Below are positions 25,376-34,649 of a stretch of 64,000 nucleotides of DNA, in pieces. The notes under the pieces are model-generated. The model ran no database searches, was not told where the DNA came from, and worked only from the letters and a program-made list of their open reading frames with translations. Location of the stretch: assembly GCF_019457535.1 (NCBI RefSeq), contig NZ_CP080417.1, positions 620,001-684,000 of the forward strand. Direction: 5' to 3'. The position numbers and the translations under genes are program-made. Position 1 is the stretch's first letter; every line of letters starts with the position of its first letter. The DNA comes from Shewanella halotolerans (GTDB taxonomy: Bacteria; Pseudomonadota; Gammaproteobacteria; Enterobacterales; Shewanellaceae).

Positions 25376-25849
25376 ATGACACCAGTAAAAGTTTATCTTG
25401 AAAATGAAGCAGAAACCGTTAGCTTAGGTCAAAGGCTAGCCAGTGCGATCAAGCCGCCATTGACCCTCTATCTGAGTGGTGAACTGGGGGCGGGGAAAAC
25501 GACCTTTAGTCGGGGGCTCATTCAGAGCCTTGGGCATAAGGGGGCGGTGAAGAGTCCGACCTATACGCTGGTTGAGCCCTATGAGCTAGGTGATATTGAT
25601 GTGTATCATTTTGATCTATATCGATTAAGTGATCCAGAAGAGCTCGAATTTATGGGGATTCGAGACTACTTTACCGAGTCGAGCCTGTGTATTGTCGAGT
25701 GGCCCGATAAGGGCGTCGGCCTACTGCCCGAGGCGGATCTGGCGATCCATATTCAGTATCATCAACAGGGCCGAGAGGTCATGCTGACGGCGCACTCACG
25801 CGCCGGAGAGATTTTGTTAGATAGTTTACATAATAATGATAAGAACTGA
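25376..25849 (+). CDS. tsaE: tRNA threonylcarbamoyladenosine biosynthesis ATPase TsaE
   Basis: This 157-residue P-loop ATPase works with TsaB, TsaC and TsaD to make t6A37 in ANN-decoding tRNAs. The Walker A motif is GELGAGKTTFSRG at about residues 37-49. PTYTLVEPY, VYHFDLYRL and the WPDKG segment are the other family signatures. Length equals that of E. coli (153) within a few residues. Its 3' end overlaps the amiB start by 14 bases. Confidence 0.96.
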   Translation: MTPVKVYLENEAETVSLGQRLASAIKPPLTLYLSGELGAGKTTFSRGLIQSLGHKGAVKSPTYTLVEPYELGDIDVYHFDLYRLSDPEELEFMGIRDYFTESSLCIVEWPDKGVGLLPEADLAIHIQYHQQGREVMLTAHSRAGEILLDSLHNNDKN

Positions 25850-27155
25850 GTCACTAATAAAACGCCTATTATTGATTGTCTTGCTATGCATTCCTTCCAT
25901 TGCCTATAGTGCAAATAAGCTGGAAGGTGTGCGTATCTGGGCGGCACCAGAATCGACGCGGGTGGTGTTTGATCTGCGCGAGCCGCCAAAATATTCCCAC
26001 TTCACCCTCACCAGTCCCTATCGCTTGGTGGTGGATCTGACGACCACGGCAACCGGGCTGGATCTCAATAAGATCGAGAACAACAGTAAGCTGGTCAAGC
26101 GGGTGCGTATCAGCAAGCCGCCCAAGAAGGGCACCCTGAGGCTGGTGATCGATCTGGTTAAGCCCGCCAAGGCTAACCTCTTTGCCCTGTCGCCTACGGC
26201 GCCCTATGGCAATCGCCTGGTGGTGGATCTCGAAGGGGGTAATCAGAGTCCTAAGACGGTAAAAGTCGAGCCTGAGCAGAAGCTTAGGGACATCATAGTG
26301 GCCATCGATGCTGGCCATGGCGGCGACGATCCCGGTTCCATCGGCCCCTCTGGTATCTATGAGAAGAAGGTGGCGCTGCAGATAGCCAAGAAGGTGGAGG
26401 CCAAGATCAACGCCACGCCGGGCATGCGCGCCATCATGACCCGTTCCGGTGACTACTTTGTCAATTTGAACAAACGCTCGGAGATCGCCCGCAACAGCAA
26501 GGCCGACCTGCTGGTGTCGATTCACGCCGACGCCTTTACCTCGCCTAAGCCTCAGGGGGCCTCTGTGTGGGTGCTGTCGATGCGCCGCGCTAACAGTGAG
26601 ATCGGTCGCTGGTTAGAGCAGAAAGAGAAGCACTCTGAGCTGCTGGGTGGTGCCGGTGAGATTATCCAGAACGCGGATAATGAACAGTATCTGGCCATGA
26701 CCCTGCTGGACATGTCGATGGACAGATCTATGGCGATCAGCCATAACATCGCCGGAGATGTGCTGGCTAATCTGGGTAAGGTGACTCGCCTGCACAAGCA
26801 TAAGCCCGAGGCGGCCAGCCTGGCGGTACTCAAGTCGCCTGATATTCCCTCTATCCTGGTGGAGACTGGCTTTATCTCGAACCACAAAGAGGAACGCCTG
26901 CTGACCCAGAGGGATCACCAAAACAATATTGCCAATGCCGTCCACAAAGGCGTGGTGCGCTATTTCGAGAATAATCCTCCGGCCAATACCATGATGGCCA
27001 GTAAGAGCGGTATCAAACACAAGGTGACCGCAGGCGAATCACTGTCGGTGATTGCCCATCGCTATCAAGTATCAGTCGCCAGCATCAAGAAGGCCAACAA
27101 GCTCAAGTCCAACACCCTCTACATTGGTCAGAAGCTGATCATTCCCCGGGCCTAA
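25836..27155 (+). CDS. amiB: N-acetylmuramoyl-L-alanine amidase AmiB
   Basis: A periplasmic zinc amidase that splits septal peptidoglycan during cell separation, activated by EnvC-type partners. The 439 residues comprise a signal peptide (about 1-25, ending AYSA), an AMIN domain (about 28-130), an amidase_3 domain (about 148-375) and a C-terminal LysM (about 393-438). Zinc ligands appear in IDAGHGGDDPG, the Glu of GIYEKKV, and SIHADA; the catalytic Glu is in VETGFISN. The ATG overlaps tsaE by 14 bases, indicating coupled translation. Confidence 0.95.
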   Translation: MIRTESLIKRLLLIVLLCIPSIAYSANKLEGVRIWAAPESTRVVFDLREPPKYSHFTLTSPYRLVVDLTTTATGLDLNKIENNSKLVKRVRISKPPKKGTLRLVIDLVKPAKANLFALSPTAPYGNRLVVDLEGGNQSPKTVKVEPEQKLRDIIVAIDAGHGGDDPGSIGPSGIYEKKVALQIAKKVEAKINATPGMRAIMTRSGDYFVNLNKRSEIARNSKADLLVSIHADAFTSPKPQGASVWVLSMRRANSEIGRWLEQKEKHSELLGGAGEIIQNADNEQYLAMTLLDMSMDRSMAISHNIAGDVLANLGKVTRLHKHKPEAASLAVLKSPDIPSILVETGFISNHKEERLLTQRDHQNNIANAVHKGVVRYFENNPPANTMMASKSGIKHKVTAGESLSVIAHRYQVSVASIKKANKLKSNTLYIGQKLIIPRA

Positions 27156-27164
27156 GGAGCCAAG

Positions 27165-29048
27165 ATGACCATACGTATTTTGCCTCCTCAACTGGCTAAC
27201 CAGATTGCCGCCGGGGAGGTGGTAGAGCGTCCTGCCTCAGTGATCAAGGAGCTGGTGGAGAACAGCCTGGATGCTGGTGCGACCCGGGTCGATATCGAGA
27301 TCGACAAGGGCGGCAGCAAGCTGATCAAGATCACCGACAACGGCTCAGGCATCCCCAAGGAGGAGCTGAGTCTGGCACTGTCCCGTCATGCCACCTCTAA
27401 GCTGGCCTCGTTAGACGACCTCGATGCCATCTTAAGCTTTGGTTTTCGCGGCGAGGCGCTGGCCAGTATCAGCTCCGTTTCCCGACTGACGTTGACCTCC
27501 CGCACGCAGGAGCAGAGCGAGGCCTGGCAGGCCTATGCCGAGGGCTCCGAGATGGCGGTTCGGGTGATCCCGGCGGCGCACCCTGTCGGTTCGACGGTCG
27601 AGGCGGCGGATCTTTTCTTCAACACGCCGGCCAGACGTCGCTTCTTAAAGAGCGATAAGACAGAATTTACCCATATCGATGAGTGGCTTAAACGTATCGC
27701 CTTGGTGCGCAGCGAGATCCATTTTACCCTCAAGCACAACGGCAAACAGGTGCGTAACTACCGCCCGGCCAAGACGGAGGCGCAGTATCTGCAGCGCCTG
27801 GCACAGGTCAGCGGCAAGGCCTTCGCCGACAATGCCCTCAGGGTCGATTGTAACCATAATGGCCTTAGCCTCAGCGGCTACATTCAGTCGCCATTTAGCG
27901 AGATGGCGGTTGGCGATACCCAATATTTCTATGTAAACGGCCGCCTGGTACGTGATCGCCTGGTCAATCATGCGGTGCGTCAGGCCTTTGCCCAGCAGCA
28001 GGGGGAGCAGGTCGCCTTCGTGCTCATGCTGAACCTGGATCCCCATCAGGTGGATGTCAACGTGCATCCTGCCAAGCATGAGGTGCGCTTCCACGAGAGT
28101 CGCTATGTGCATGACTTTATCCTGCAGGCGCTGGAATCGGCGCTGCGTCAGTCGAGCGAACTCGCCTTCGAGACCGCTCAGAACAGTCAGGTAACTGACC
28201 AGGATAGATCGGCTTCCTATATTCGTCCGCTACAGACGCAGCAAAGTGACACAGATTCCAATCAGATTGCGCTTGGCGAGACTGAAGAAAACGCAGTAGG
28301 GATCGCGAATGAACGGCCTGCCTATGGCGAGCGCGAAGCCAGTCGCCAAGCAGCTGGCCAGAGAGTGCAAGAGGCCCAGATGAGTGGCTATGGCGGCGGT
28401 CAGTTTGCTGGGCGAGGGCGTAGCTATGTAAGTGCGGAGCTTCCTAGCCAGGCAGCGGTCGATAGTTATGCCCAGCTGATGACCACACCCGGCGTGTCGA
28501 GTCAACAGCGTGACAGCCATCTTCCGCCCATGCCTCAGGTGCTCGACGGTCAGTATTGGCTCTTGGTCAGGGGGAGTGAGTTGGCGTTATTGAGTCTTAG
28601 CTGTGCGGCGCGCGAAGTGACCCGCCGCGAGATTGAAGCCAAGCTGGATGCAGGGCTGATTGGTCAGCCGCTGTTGATGCCTGTGTCGGTCAAGGTGGAT
28701 GAAGATTGGCAGCAGACCCTGGTCGAAAGAGAGCTTTTGGTCAGAAAATTGGGCTTAGAGCTAACTATTCGCCTCGGCCAGTTGATAATTAAAAAAGTGC
28801 CCCCATATCTAAGGCAGAGTCAGCTGGCGAGTGTGATCCCTGAGTTTCTCCAGTGGATTCGCTTCGAAGAGCCGACAACTGAAGCCCTGGTTAACTGGCT
28901 GGTGAACCAGTCGGGTGAACAGTTTAATTCGGCGAGTCGACTCTGGGGCGAGCTCATGGGGCTTGCCGAGTCGCAGCAGCAAGAAATTTTATCTTTGGCC
29001 AAGGTGATGCCTTGGCAAACATGGTTAGGTGAGCAAACGAGTGAATAG
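27165..29048 (+). CDS. mutL: DNA mismatch repair protein MutL
   Basis: The matchmaker that couples MutS to MutH and UvrD. The GHKL ATPase domain spans about residues 1-335, with ELVENSLDAGAT, DNGSGI and FGFRGEALASI. A variable Gln/Ser-rich linker follows at about 340-450, and then the dimerisation domain. The C-terminal domain lacks the DQHAxxE endonuclease motif, as expected where MutH makes the nick. Length is 627 residues against 615 in E. coli. It follows amiB by 9 bases and overlaps miaA. Confidence 0.96.
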   Translation: MTIRILPPQLANQIAAGEVVERPASVIKELVENSLDAGATRVDIEIDKGGSKLIKITDNGSGIPKEELSLALSRHATSKLASLDDLDAILSFGFRGEALASISSVSRLTLTSRTQEQSEAWQAYAEGSEMAVRVIPAAHPVGSTVEAADLFFNTPARRRFLKSDKTEFTHIDEWLKRIALVRSEIHFTLKHNGKQVRNYRPAKTEAQYLQRLAQVSGKAFADNALRVDCNHNGLSLSGYIQSPFSEMAVGDTQYFYVNGRLVRDRLVNHAVRQAFAQQQGEQVAFVLMLNLDPHQVDVNVHPAKHEVRFHESRYVHDFILQALESALRQSSELAFETAQNSQVTDQDRSASYIRPLQTQQSDTDSNQIALGETEENAVGIANERPAYGEREASRQAAGQRVQEAQMSGYGGGQFAGRGRSYVSAELPSQAAVDSYAQLMTTPGVSSQQRDSHLPPMPQVLDGQYWLLVRGSELALLSLSCAAREVTRREIEAKLDAGLIGQPLLMPVSVKVDEDWQQTLVERELLVRKLGLELTIRLGQLIIKKVPPYLRQSQLASVIPEFLQWIRFEEPTTEALVNWLVNQSGEQFNSASRLWGELMGLAESQQQEILSLAKVMPWQTWLGEQTSE

Positions 29049-29967
29049 CGAGAGTCAGCCGACAATTATCACCCTGATGGGGCCGACGGCGTCGGGTAAG
29101 ACAGCGCTCGCGATGGCATTGGCCGAGCAGCATAACTGCGAGATTATCTCGGTCGACTCGGCGCTCATCTATCGGGGTATGGATATTGGCAGCGCCAAAC
29201 CGACCCAGGAAGAGATGAGCCGGGCGCCCCATAGATTGATCGATATTCGCGATCCGAGCGAGAGCTATTCGGCGGCGGATTTTCGCAGCGACGCCATCGC
29301 TAACATCGAAGCGATCCTAGCCGCGGGCAAGACGCCCCTGTTGGTGGGCGGCACCATGCTCTACTTCAAGGCGCTATTGGAAGGCTTGTCGCCTTTGCCA
29401 TCGGCAGATGAGGCGATTCGGGCCGAGATAGCCAAAGAGGTCGAAATTAAGGGCTGGCAGGCGCTACATGACGAGCTGCGTCGAATTGACCCTGTATCGG
29501 CAGAGCGGATCCATCCTAACGATCCCCAGCGTCTGTCGCGGGCGATTGAGGTGTACCGGATTAGCGGTAAGAGCTTGACCGAGTTGACTCAGGTGAAGGC
29601 CGATGCCTTGCCCTATAAAGTGGTGCAATTTGGCATAGCACCGAAAGATCGCAAAGTGCTACACCTTGCTATAGCAGAAAGATTCAAATTGATGTTAAAT
29701 CAAGGTTTCGTCGAAGAGGTGCAGCGGCTCAAGGCGCGAGCGGATCTGCATCTAGACCTACCTTCGATGAGATGTGTCGGATATCGCCAGGTGTGGCAGT
29801 ATCTCGATGGGGAATATGACTATGATACTATGGTCGAAAAATCCATAGTTGCGACTAGGCAATTGGCCAAGCGTCAATTAACATGGTTGCGAGGATGGGC
29901 TGATCTAAATTGGCTGGAGAGTGGGGATGAATCTAATCTGGCGGGACTATTAGAGTATTGTCGCTAG
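29029..29967 (+). CDS. miaA: tRNA dimethylallyltransferase
   Basis: The enzyme transfers a dimethylallyl group to A37 of UNN-decoding tRNAs. The P-loop is GPTASGKTALA, followed by DSALIYRGMDIGSAKPT and a PLLVGGTMLYFKAL segment. The 312-residue frame opens with GTG at 29029. A second GTG at 29041 has a better spaced AGGTGA and gives 308 residues, so either start is possible. Both overlap the mutL end. The order mutL-miaA-hfq is the same as in E. coli. Confidence 0.95.
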   Translation: MSKRVNSESQPTIITLMGPTASGKTALAMALAEQHNCEIISVDSALIYRGMDIGSAKPTQEEMSRAPHRLIDIRDPSESYSAADFRSDAIANIEAILAAGKTPLLVGGTMLYFKALLEGLSPLPSADEAIRAEIAKEVEIKGWQALHDELRRIDPVSAERIHPNDPQRLSRAIEVYRISGKSLTELTQVKADALPYKVVQFGIAPKDRKVLHLAIAERFKLMLNQGFVEEVQRLKARADLHLDLPSMRCVGYRQVWQYLDGEYDYDTMVEKSIVATRQLAKRQLTWLRGWADLNWLESGDESNLAGLLEYCR

Positions 29968-29984
29968 CTAATTCATTCACTCTA

Positions 29985-29990
29985 TATAAT
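29985..29990 (+). promoter_or_regulatory. Candidate -10 element upstream of hfq
   Basis: A perfect TATAAT lies 70 bases before the hfq start in the miaA-hfq gap. No good -35 is visible at 16-18 bases. In E. coli hfq has its own promoters in and after miaA, so a local start is plausible. Confidence 0.4.
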
Positions 29991-30059
29991 ACTAAAACCA
30001 AACCAGAAATTGATGCTGTATTAGGTTTTAATTAATTTTAATAAAAAGGAAATTACATA

Positions 30060-30338
30060 ATGGCAAAGGGGCAATCTTTACAAGACCCATTTTTGAACGC
30101 ATTACGACGTGAACGCGTTCCGGTATCTATCTACCTAGTTAACGGTATCAAGCTTCAGGGACAAGTTGAGTCATTCGATCAGTTTGTTATTTTATTGAAG
30201 AACACTGTCAGCCAGATGGTTTATAAGCACGCTATCTCTACCGTGGTGCCTGCGCGTCCATTTAACGTGAGCAGCCATCACAACACGCCTAACCAGGCGG
30301 CGGGTTACAATGCACCACATGACGATAGCGCTGAGTAA
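30060..30338 (+). CDS. hfq: RNA chaperone Hfq
   Basis: A hexameric Sm-like protein that pairs small RNAs with mRNAs. The 92-residue sequence begins MAKGQSLQDPFLNALRRERV and has the Sm1 and Sm2 segments (VNGIKLQGQVESFDQFVILL and the YKHAIST signature). The C-terminal tail is short and His/Asn-rich. The ribosome site is AAAAAGGAAAT just before the ATG. hflX follows after 20 bases. Confidence 0.98.
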   Translation: MAKGQSLQDPFLNALRRERVPVSIYLVNGIKLQGQVESFDQFVILLKNTVSQMVYKHAISTVVPARPFNVSSHHNTPNQAAGYNAPHDDSAE

Positions 30339-30358
30339 TTTCCTGAGGAGTTCGATTT

Positions 30359-31657
30359 TTGTTTGAACGCTATGAGGCGGGAGAAGCTGCAGTACTTGTC
30401 CATATCGACTTTTCAGATGAAGACAGTAGGGAAGATATTACCGAACTTCGTTTATTGGTCGAGTCGGCAGGCGCTGAAACCGTTGGCGTGATCACGGGAA
30501 GTCGTCGTTCTCCAGATAGAAAGTATTTTGTTGGTACAGGTAAAGCGGAAGAGTTGGCAGCCATGGTTGCCGCCACTGACGCCAATGTGGTGATTTTTAA
30601 CCACGCCCTGAGTCCTGCACAAGAGCGTAATCTTGAGCTGATCTGTCAGTGTCGGGTCTTAGACCGTACGACGCTGATTTTGGATATTTTTGCTCAGCGC
30701 GCCAGGACTTATGAGGGTAAGTTGCAGGTGGAGCTAGCGCAATTGCGCCACATGTCGACGCGCCTGATTCGTGGTTGGACTCACCTTGAACGGCAAAAAG
30801 GTGGTATCGGCCTGCGGGGACCGGGTGAAACTCAGCTGGAAACCGACAGACGTCTGCTGCGTGGTCGTATCAAGACCATCAACAAACGGCTGGAAAAGGT
30901 CGATAAACAGCGTGAACAGAGTCGCCGGGCGAGGCAGCGAAGCGAGCTCGCGACCGTGTCTTTGGTGGGGTACACCAACGCCGGTAAGTCGACCCTATTT
31001 AACGCCTTGACCGTTTCCGAGGTCTACGCCGCCGACCAGCTGTTTGCGACACTGGATCCGACCCTGCGTAAGTTAGACTTACAAGACGGTTCGGTCATTT
31101 TGGCCGATACGGTCGGTTTCATCAGACATCTTCCCCATGATCTTGTGGCGGCGTTTAAAGCCACCCTACAGGAAACCCGCGAAGCGGATCTTCTGCTGCA
31201 TGTGGTCGACAGTGCTGATGAAAATATGGGCGACAATTTTGAACAGGTACAATTGGTACTTAAAGAGATTGGCGCCGAAGAGATTCCACAGTTGATCGTC
31301 TGTAACAAGATAGATCTGTTGGAAGATGTGGGACCTAAGATCGACTATGACGGCGATGGGGTTCCTACGCGTGTTTGGGTTTCGGCCCAGCAGAGTCTAG
31401 GCTTGGATTTGCTCGAAAAGGCCATCAACCAGTTGGTTGGACGGGCCATATTGGAGCTTACCTTGCGAATTCCGGCGACGGCCGGGCATTATCTTGGTCA
31501 GTTTTATCGACTGGATGTGATACAGCAGAAAGAGTATGACGATCTGGGGAACTGTATCTTGTCTGTTCGTTTGTTGGAGGCCGATTGGCACCGATTAGCG
31601 AAGCAGAGCCAAGGGGAGTTGGAAACCTTTATTGTTGAAACCGCAGCAATAGAGTAG
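30359..31657 (+). CDS. hflX: Ribosome-associated GTPase HflX
   Basis: A 432-residue GTPase that splits stalled ribosomes, often after heat stress. The N-terminal HflX domain (about 1-190) includes the glycine-rich GGIGLRGPGETQLETDRR. The G domain has GYTNAGKSTLFNAL (G1), DTVGF (G3) and NKIDLL (G4). The start is TTG at 30359, preceded by TGAGGAG; the predicted N-terminus MFERYEAGEAAVLVHIDF aligns with E. coli HflX. Confidence 0.95.
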   Translation: MFERYEAGEAAVLVHIDFSDEDSREDITELRLLVESAGAETVGVITGSRRSPDRKYFVGTGKAEELAAMVAATDANVVIFNHALSPAQERNLELICQCRVLDRTTLILDIFAQRARTYEGKLQVELAQLRHMSTRLIRGWTHLERQKGGIGLRGPGETQLETDRRLLRGRIKTINKRLEKVDKQREQSRRARQRSELATVSLVGYTNAGKSTLFNALTVSEVYAADQLFATLDPTLRKLDLQDGSVILADTVGFIRHLPHDLVAAFKATLQETREADLLLHVVDSADENMGDNFEQVQLVLKEIGAEEIPQLIVCNKIDLLEDVGPKIDYDGDGVPTRVWVSAQQSLGLDLLEKAINQLVGRAILELTLRIPATAGHYLGQFYRLDVIQQKEYDDLGNCILSVRLLEADWHRLAKQSQGELETFIVETAAIE

Positions 31658-31700
31658 TTTTTAGTAATCTCGTTTATTTCATACACCTATGGAGTGCTAA

Positions 31701-32843
31701 ATGGCTTGGAACGAGCCCGGTAACAAGGGTCAAGACCCTTGGGGAAACAAGAACGGCAATGACAAGGGGCCGCCAGATCTCGACGAAGTATTTAAGAATA
31801 TTTCGAAGCGTTTTGGGGGTAAAGGAAATGGCGCTGGCGGTGGATTCAGCGCGCTAGGTTTTATCATTGTATTAGGCATCGCCGTTGTCGTATGGGGCCT
31901 CTCAGGTTTCTATACGGTGAAAGAAGCCGAAAAGGGTGTGGCGCTACGCTTTGGCAAGTACATTGGCCAAGTGGAGCCAGGCCTACAGTGGAAGGCGACC
32001 TTCATCGATGAAGTCTTCCCGGTGAACGTGAGCAACGTTCGCTCAATTCCAGCCTCTGGCAGCATGCTCACCGCCGACGAGAACGTTGTCCTGGTGGAGC
32101 TGGATGTACAATATATTGTGGTCGATCCTTATCGCTATTTGTTTAGCGCGGTCGATGCCAATTCGAGCCTGCGCGAAGCCACCGATAGCGCGCTGCGTTA
32201 TGTGGTGGGCCACAACAAGATGGATGACATTTTGACGACTGGTCGTGATCAGATCCGTCGTGATACTTGGGAAGAAGTTGAGCGTATCATCAAGCCTTAC
32301 AACCTGGGTATTGAGATTCGTGACGTGAACTTCTTGCCGGCACGTCCGCCGGAAGAGGTGAAAGACGCCTTCGATGACGCTATCGCGGCGCAGGAAGATG
32401 AGCAGCGCTTCATTCGTGAAGCCGAGGCTTATTCTCGTGAGATCGAGCCTAAGGCGCGCGGTACTGTTCAGCGTATGGAGCAGCAGGCAAATGCTTATAA
32501 AGAGCGTGAAATCCTAGAGGCTCGCGGTAAGGTGGCTCGCTTCGAAAAGCTATTGCCTGAGTATAAGGCTGCGCCAGAAGTGACACGTAACCGTCTCTAC
32601 ATCGACGCCATGTCTAAGGTCTTATCGGGTACCAACAAGGTGCTGGTGGACTCAAAGGCGGGCAATAACATGATGTATCTGCCACTGGATAAGTTAATGG
32701 AGCAGCGTCCACAGACCAAGACCAGCAAGCCTGTCGAGGTGGATACGGTCAATGACTCAGTTAACAGCATAGTAAATAGTGTTGGCATGCCGTTAGATGG
32801 AAGGCCTTCTCGTAGCGACCGCACTCGCCAGGGGAGAAACTAA
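31701..32843 (+). CDS. hflK: FtsH protease modulator HflK
   Basis: A 380-residue SPFH/prohibitin-family membrane protein that forms the HflKC cage around FtsH. It has a Gly/Asn-rich cytoplasmic N-terminus (about 1-45), one membrane span (about 50-70), a band-7 domain (about 72-260) with GVALRFGKYIGQVEPGLQW, and a helical tail. hflC begins 2 bases after its stop region. Confidence 0.96.
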   Translation: MAWNEPGNKGQDPWGNKNGNDKGPPDLDEVFKNISKRFGGKGNGAGGGFSALGFIIVLGIAVVVWGLSGFYTVKEAEKGVALRFGKYIGQVEPGLQWKATFIDEVFPVNVSNVRSIPASGSMLTADENVVLVELDVQYIVVDPYRYLFSAVDANSSLREATDSALRYVVGHNKMDDILTTGRDQIRRDTWEEVERIIKPYNLGIEIRDVNFLPARPPEEVKDAFDDAIAAQEDEQRFIREAEAYSREIEPKARGTVQRMEQQANAYKEREILEARGKVARFEKLLPEYKAAPEVTRNRLYIDAMSKVLSGTNKVLVDSKAGNNMMYLPLDKLMEQRPQTKTSKPVEVDTVNDSVNSIVNSVGMPLDGRPSRSDRTRQGRN

Positions 32844-32845
32844 TC

Positions 32846-33724
32846 ATGGGTAGATTATCTGTTATTATTGCGGCCATCTTAGTCGCTATGGGTCTATCGT
32901 CCCTGATGGTGGTCAACGAGGGTGAACGCGCTATCGTGTCGCGCTTTGGTAAGATCATCAAAGACGAGGGCGTAACCCGCATCTATAAGCCGGGTCTGCA
33001 TATTAAGCTGCCGGTGATCGATAAGATCAAGTATCTCGACTCTCGCATCCAGACCATGGATGGCGCGGCGGACCGTTTCGTCACGTCGGAGAAGAAAGAC
33101 TTGATGGTCGACTCTTACGTGAAATGGCGCATCAAAGATCACGAGAAGTACTATCTCGCGACTAATGGTGGTAACAAGGTTCAGGCGGAATCTCTGCTCC
33201 AACGCAAGATCAACAACGACCTGCGCACCGAGTTTGGTCGTCGTACCATTAAGGATATCGTCTCCGGAAGTCGTGACGAGCTGCAGCAAGATGCGCTCAG
33301 AAACGCCTCTGACAGCGCCCAGGACCTCGGGATCGAGGTGGTCGACGTGCGTGTTAAGCAGATCAACCTACCTGCCAACGTGAGCTCAAGTATCTACCAG
33401 CGTATGCGCGCCGAGCGTACCGCTGTGGCGAAAGAGCATCGTGCTCAGGGTAAGGAGCAGTCTGAGATTATTCGTGCCAAGACAGATGCGAGTGTGACCA
33501 TTCAGATCGCAGAAGCTGAGCGTAAGGCGCTTCAGGTTCGTGGTGAAGGTGATGCCGTGGCCGCTAAGATCTATGCCGATGCTTATAAGAAAGATCCTGA
33601 GTTTTACTCTTTCTTGCGTAGTCTAGAGGCTTACCAGGCGAGTTTTGGTAACGGTTCTAACGTTATGGTGCTCGAGCCAGAAGGCGACTTCTTTAAGTAT
33701 ATGAAGGACGCTAACGCTAAATAG
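32846..33724 (+). CDS. hflC: FtsH protease modulator HflC
   Basis: The 292-residue partner of HflK. It has an N-terminal membrane anchor (about 4-22), a band-7 domain with ERAIVSRFGKI and KPGLHIKLPVIDKI, and a coiled tail with the conserved DPEFYSFLRSLEAY near the end. A terminator follows at 33749-33774, closing the hfq-hflX-hflK-hflC unit. Confidence 0.96.
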   Translation: MGRLSVIIAAILVAMGLSSLMVVNEGERAIVSRFGKIIKDEGVTRIYKPGLHIKLPVIDKIKYLDSRIQTMDGAADRFVTSEKKDLMVDSYVKWRIKDHEKYYLATNGGNKVQAESLLQRKINNDLRTEFGRRTIKDIVSGSRDELQQDALRNASDSAQDLGIEVVDVRVKQINLPANVSSSIYQRMRAERTAVAKEHRAQGKEQSEIIRAKTDASVTIQIAEAERKALQVRGEGDAVAAKIYADAYKKDPEFYSFLRSLEAYQASFGNGSNVMVLEPEGDFFKYMKDANAK

Positions 33725-33748
33725 TTCTCATTGAGGATTATTGAGATT

Positions 33749-33774
33749 AAAGCCCGACGAGTTCGGGCTTTTTT
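33749..33774 (+). terminator. Rho-independent terminator after hflC
   Basis: AAAGCCCGA-CGAG-TTCGGGCTTTTTT forms an 8-9-bp stem followed by six T. Confidence 0.93.
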
Positions 33775-33955
33775 ATCGCTTACTTCTGCAAGTTACTAAT
33801 TTAGTTTTGATTGTTATTCTCGTTTACCATTTTATCAGGTAAAATCCTGACAGTTTTAAGCCGCTCTTGCTGCCCATTTTCTTCTAGAATGAGCTATTTC
33901 CTAACATAGTTAACTTTGTGCTTTGTTTTACTATGATCTGCTTCTAATTTTTGGC

Positions 33956-33961
33956 TATAAT
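33956..33961 (+). promoter_or_regulatory. Candidate -10 element of the petABC operon
   Basis: TATAAT preceded by TTGGC, about 100 bases before the petA start. A clear -35 is not visible. It lies correctly upstream of the leader hairpin. Confidence 0.5.
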
Positions 33962-33980
33962 GAGCCCCGCCTCAAATTTG

Positions 33981-34018
33981 ATTTTTGCGCTTTGGGGTAA
34001 AACCCCAAATTCAAAAAT
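33981..34018 (+). promoter_or_regulatory. Leader hairpin in the petABC 5' untranslated region
   Basis: The inner stem TTTGGGGT-AAA-ACCCCAAA is a perfect 8-bp hairpin (33991-34009). It is extended by an outer ATTTTTG/CAAAAAT pairing. With the T/A-rich flank it resembles an attenuator or a stabilising leader. It sits between the promoter candidate and the petA ribosome site. Confidence 0.55.
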
Positions 34019-34058
34019 TTTTAAAACAAAAATTCCAACACTCTCTGGAGATAAGTGG

Positions 34059-34649
34059 ATGAGCAATGCGCCAGTCGATACCGGACGTCGCAGATTCCTG
34101 ACCGCAGCAACCGCCGTAGTGGGTGGTGCTGGTGCCGTCGCTGTAGCGGTTCCTTTTATAAAGTCGTGGAATCCGAGTGCCAAAGCGAAAGCTGCAGGTG
34201 CGCCGGTAGAAGTAAATATTAGTAAGTTAGAGCCGGGTCAGCTGATCCGTGTTGAATGGCGTGGAAAGCCTGTATGGGTTGTCCGCCGCACTGAAGAGAT
34301 CTTAAAGGGTCTTGCTACTCACGATGATCAGTTACGCGATCCAGCGTCTAACGAAGAGCAACAACCTGCCTACGCGCAGAACGCCGTTCGCTCAATCAAG
34401 CCTGAGTACTTTATTGCCGTTGGTCTGTGTACGCATTTAGGTTGTTCTCCAACGTATCTGCCTGATACATTCGGTGAACAGGTTGAAGGCGTCGCTTCTG
34501 GTTTCTTCTGCCCATGTCATGGTTCTAAGTTTGATATGGCTGGTCGTGTATTCCAGGGTGTTCCAGCGCCGTTGAACCTAGTTGTTCCACCTCATCAATA
34601 TATTGATGACGGCAACGTGATCATCGGTGTCGACCAGGGGGCTGCATAA
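34059..34649 (+). CDS. petA: Ubiquinol-cytochrome c reductase, Rieske iron-sulfur subunit
   Basis: The 196-residue [2Fe-2S] subunit of the cytochrome bc1 complex. The N-terminus carries a twin-arginine signal-anchor (GRRRFLTAATAVVGG). The cluster ligands are in CTHLGC and CPCHGSKFD. I start it at the ATG at 34059, with GGAG upstream, which puts the Tat motif near the N-terminus. Its stop overlaps the petB start (TAATG). Confidence 0.95.
   Translation: MSNAPVDTGRRRFLTAATAVVGGAGAVAVAVPFIKSWNPSAKAKAAGAPVEVNISKLEPGQLIRVEWRGKPVWVVRRTEEILKGLATHDDQLRDPASNEEQQPAYAQNAVRSIKPEYFIAVGLCTHLGCSPTYLPDTFGEQVEGVASGFFCPCHGSKFDMAGRVFQGVPAPLNLVVPPHQYIDDGNVIIGVDQGAA

Larger units (their letters stand above)
33725..34058. 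other. Intergenic region hflC-petA: terminator, promoter and leader hairpin
   Basis: About 330 bases with no gene. It contains the hflC terminator, a TATAAT -10 candidate at 33956-33961 and a stable hairpin at 33981-34018. An in-frame extension of petA to 33951 exists but would translate the hairpin and lacks a ribosome site. Confidence 0.6.

Noticed and set aside
33951..34058. N-terminal extension of petA by 36 residues
   Set aside because: It would translate the leader hairpin, lacks a ribosome site and would move the Tat motif away from the N-terminus.
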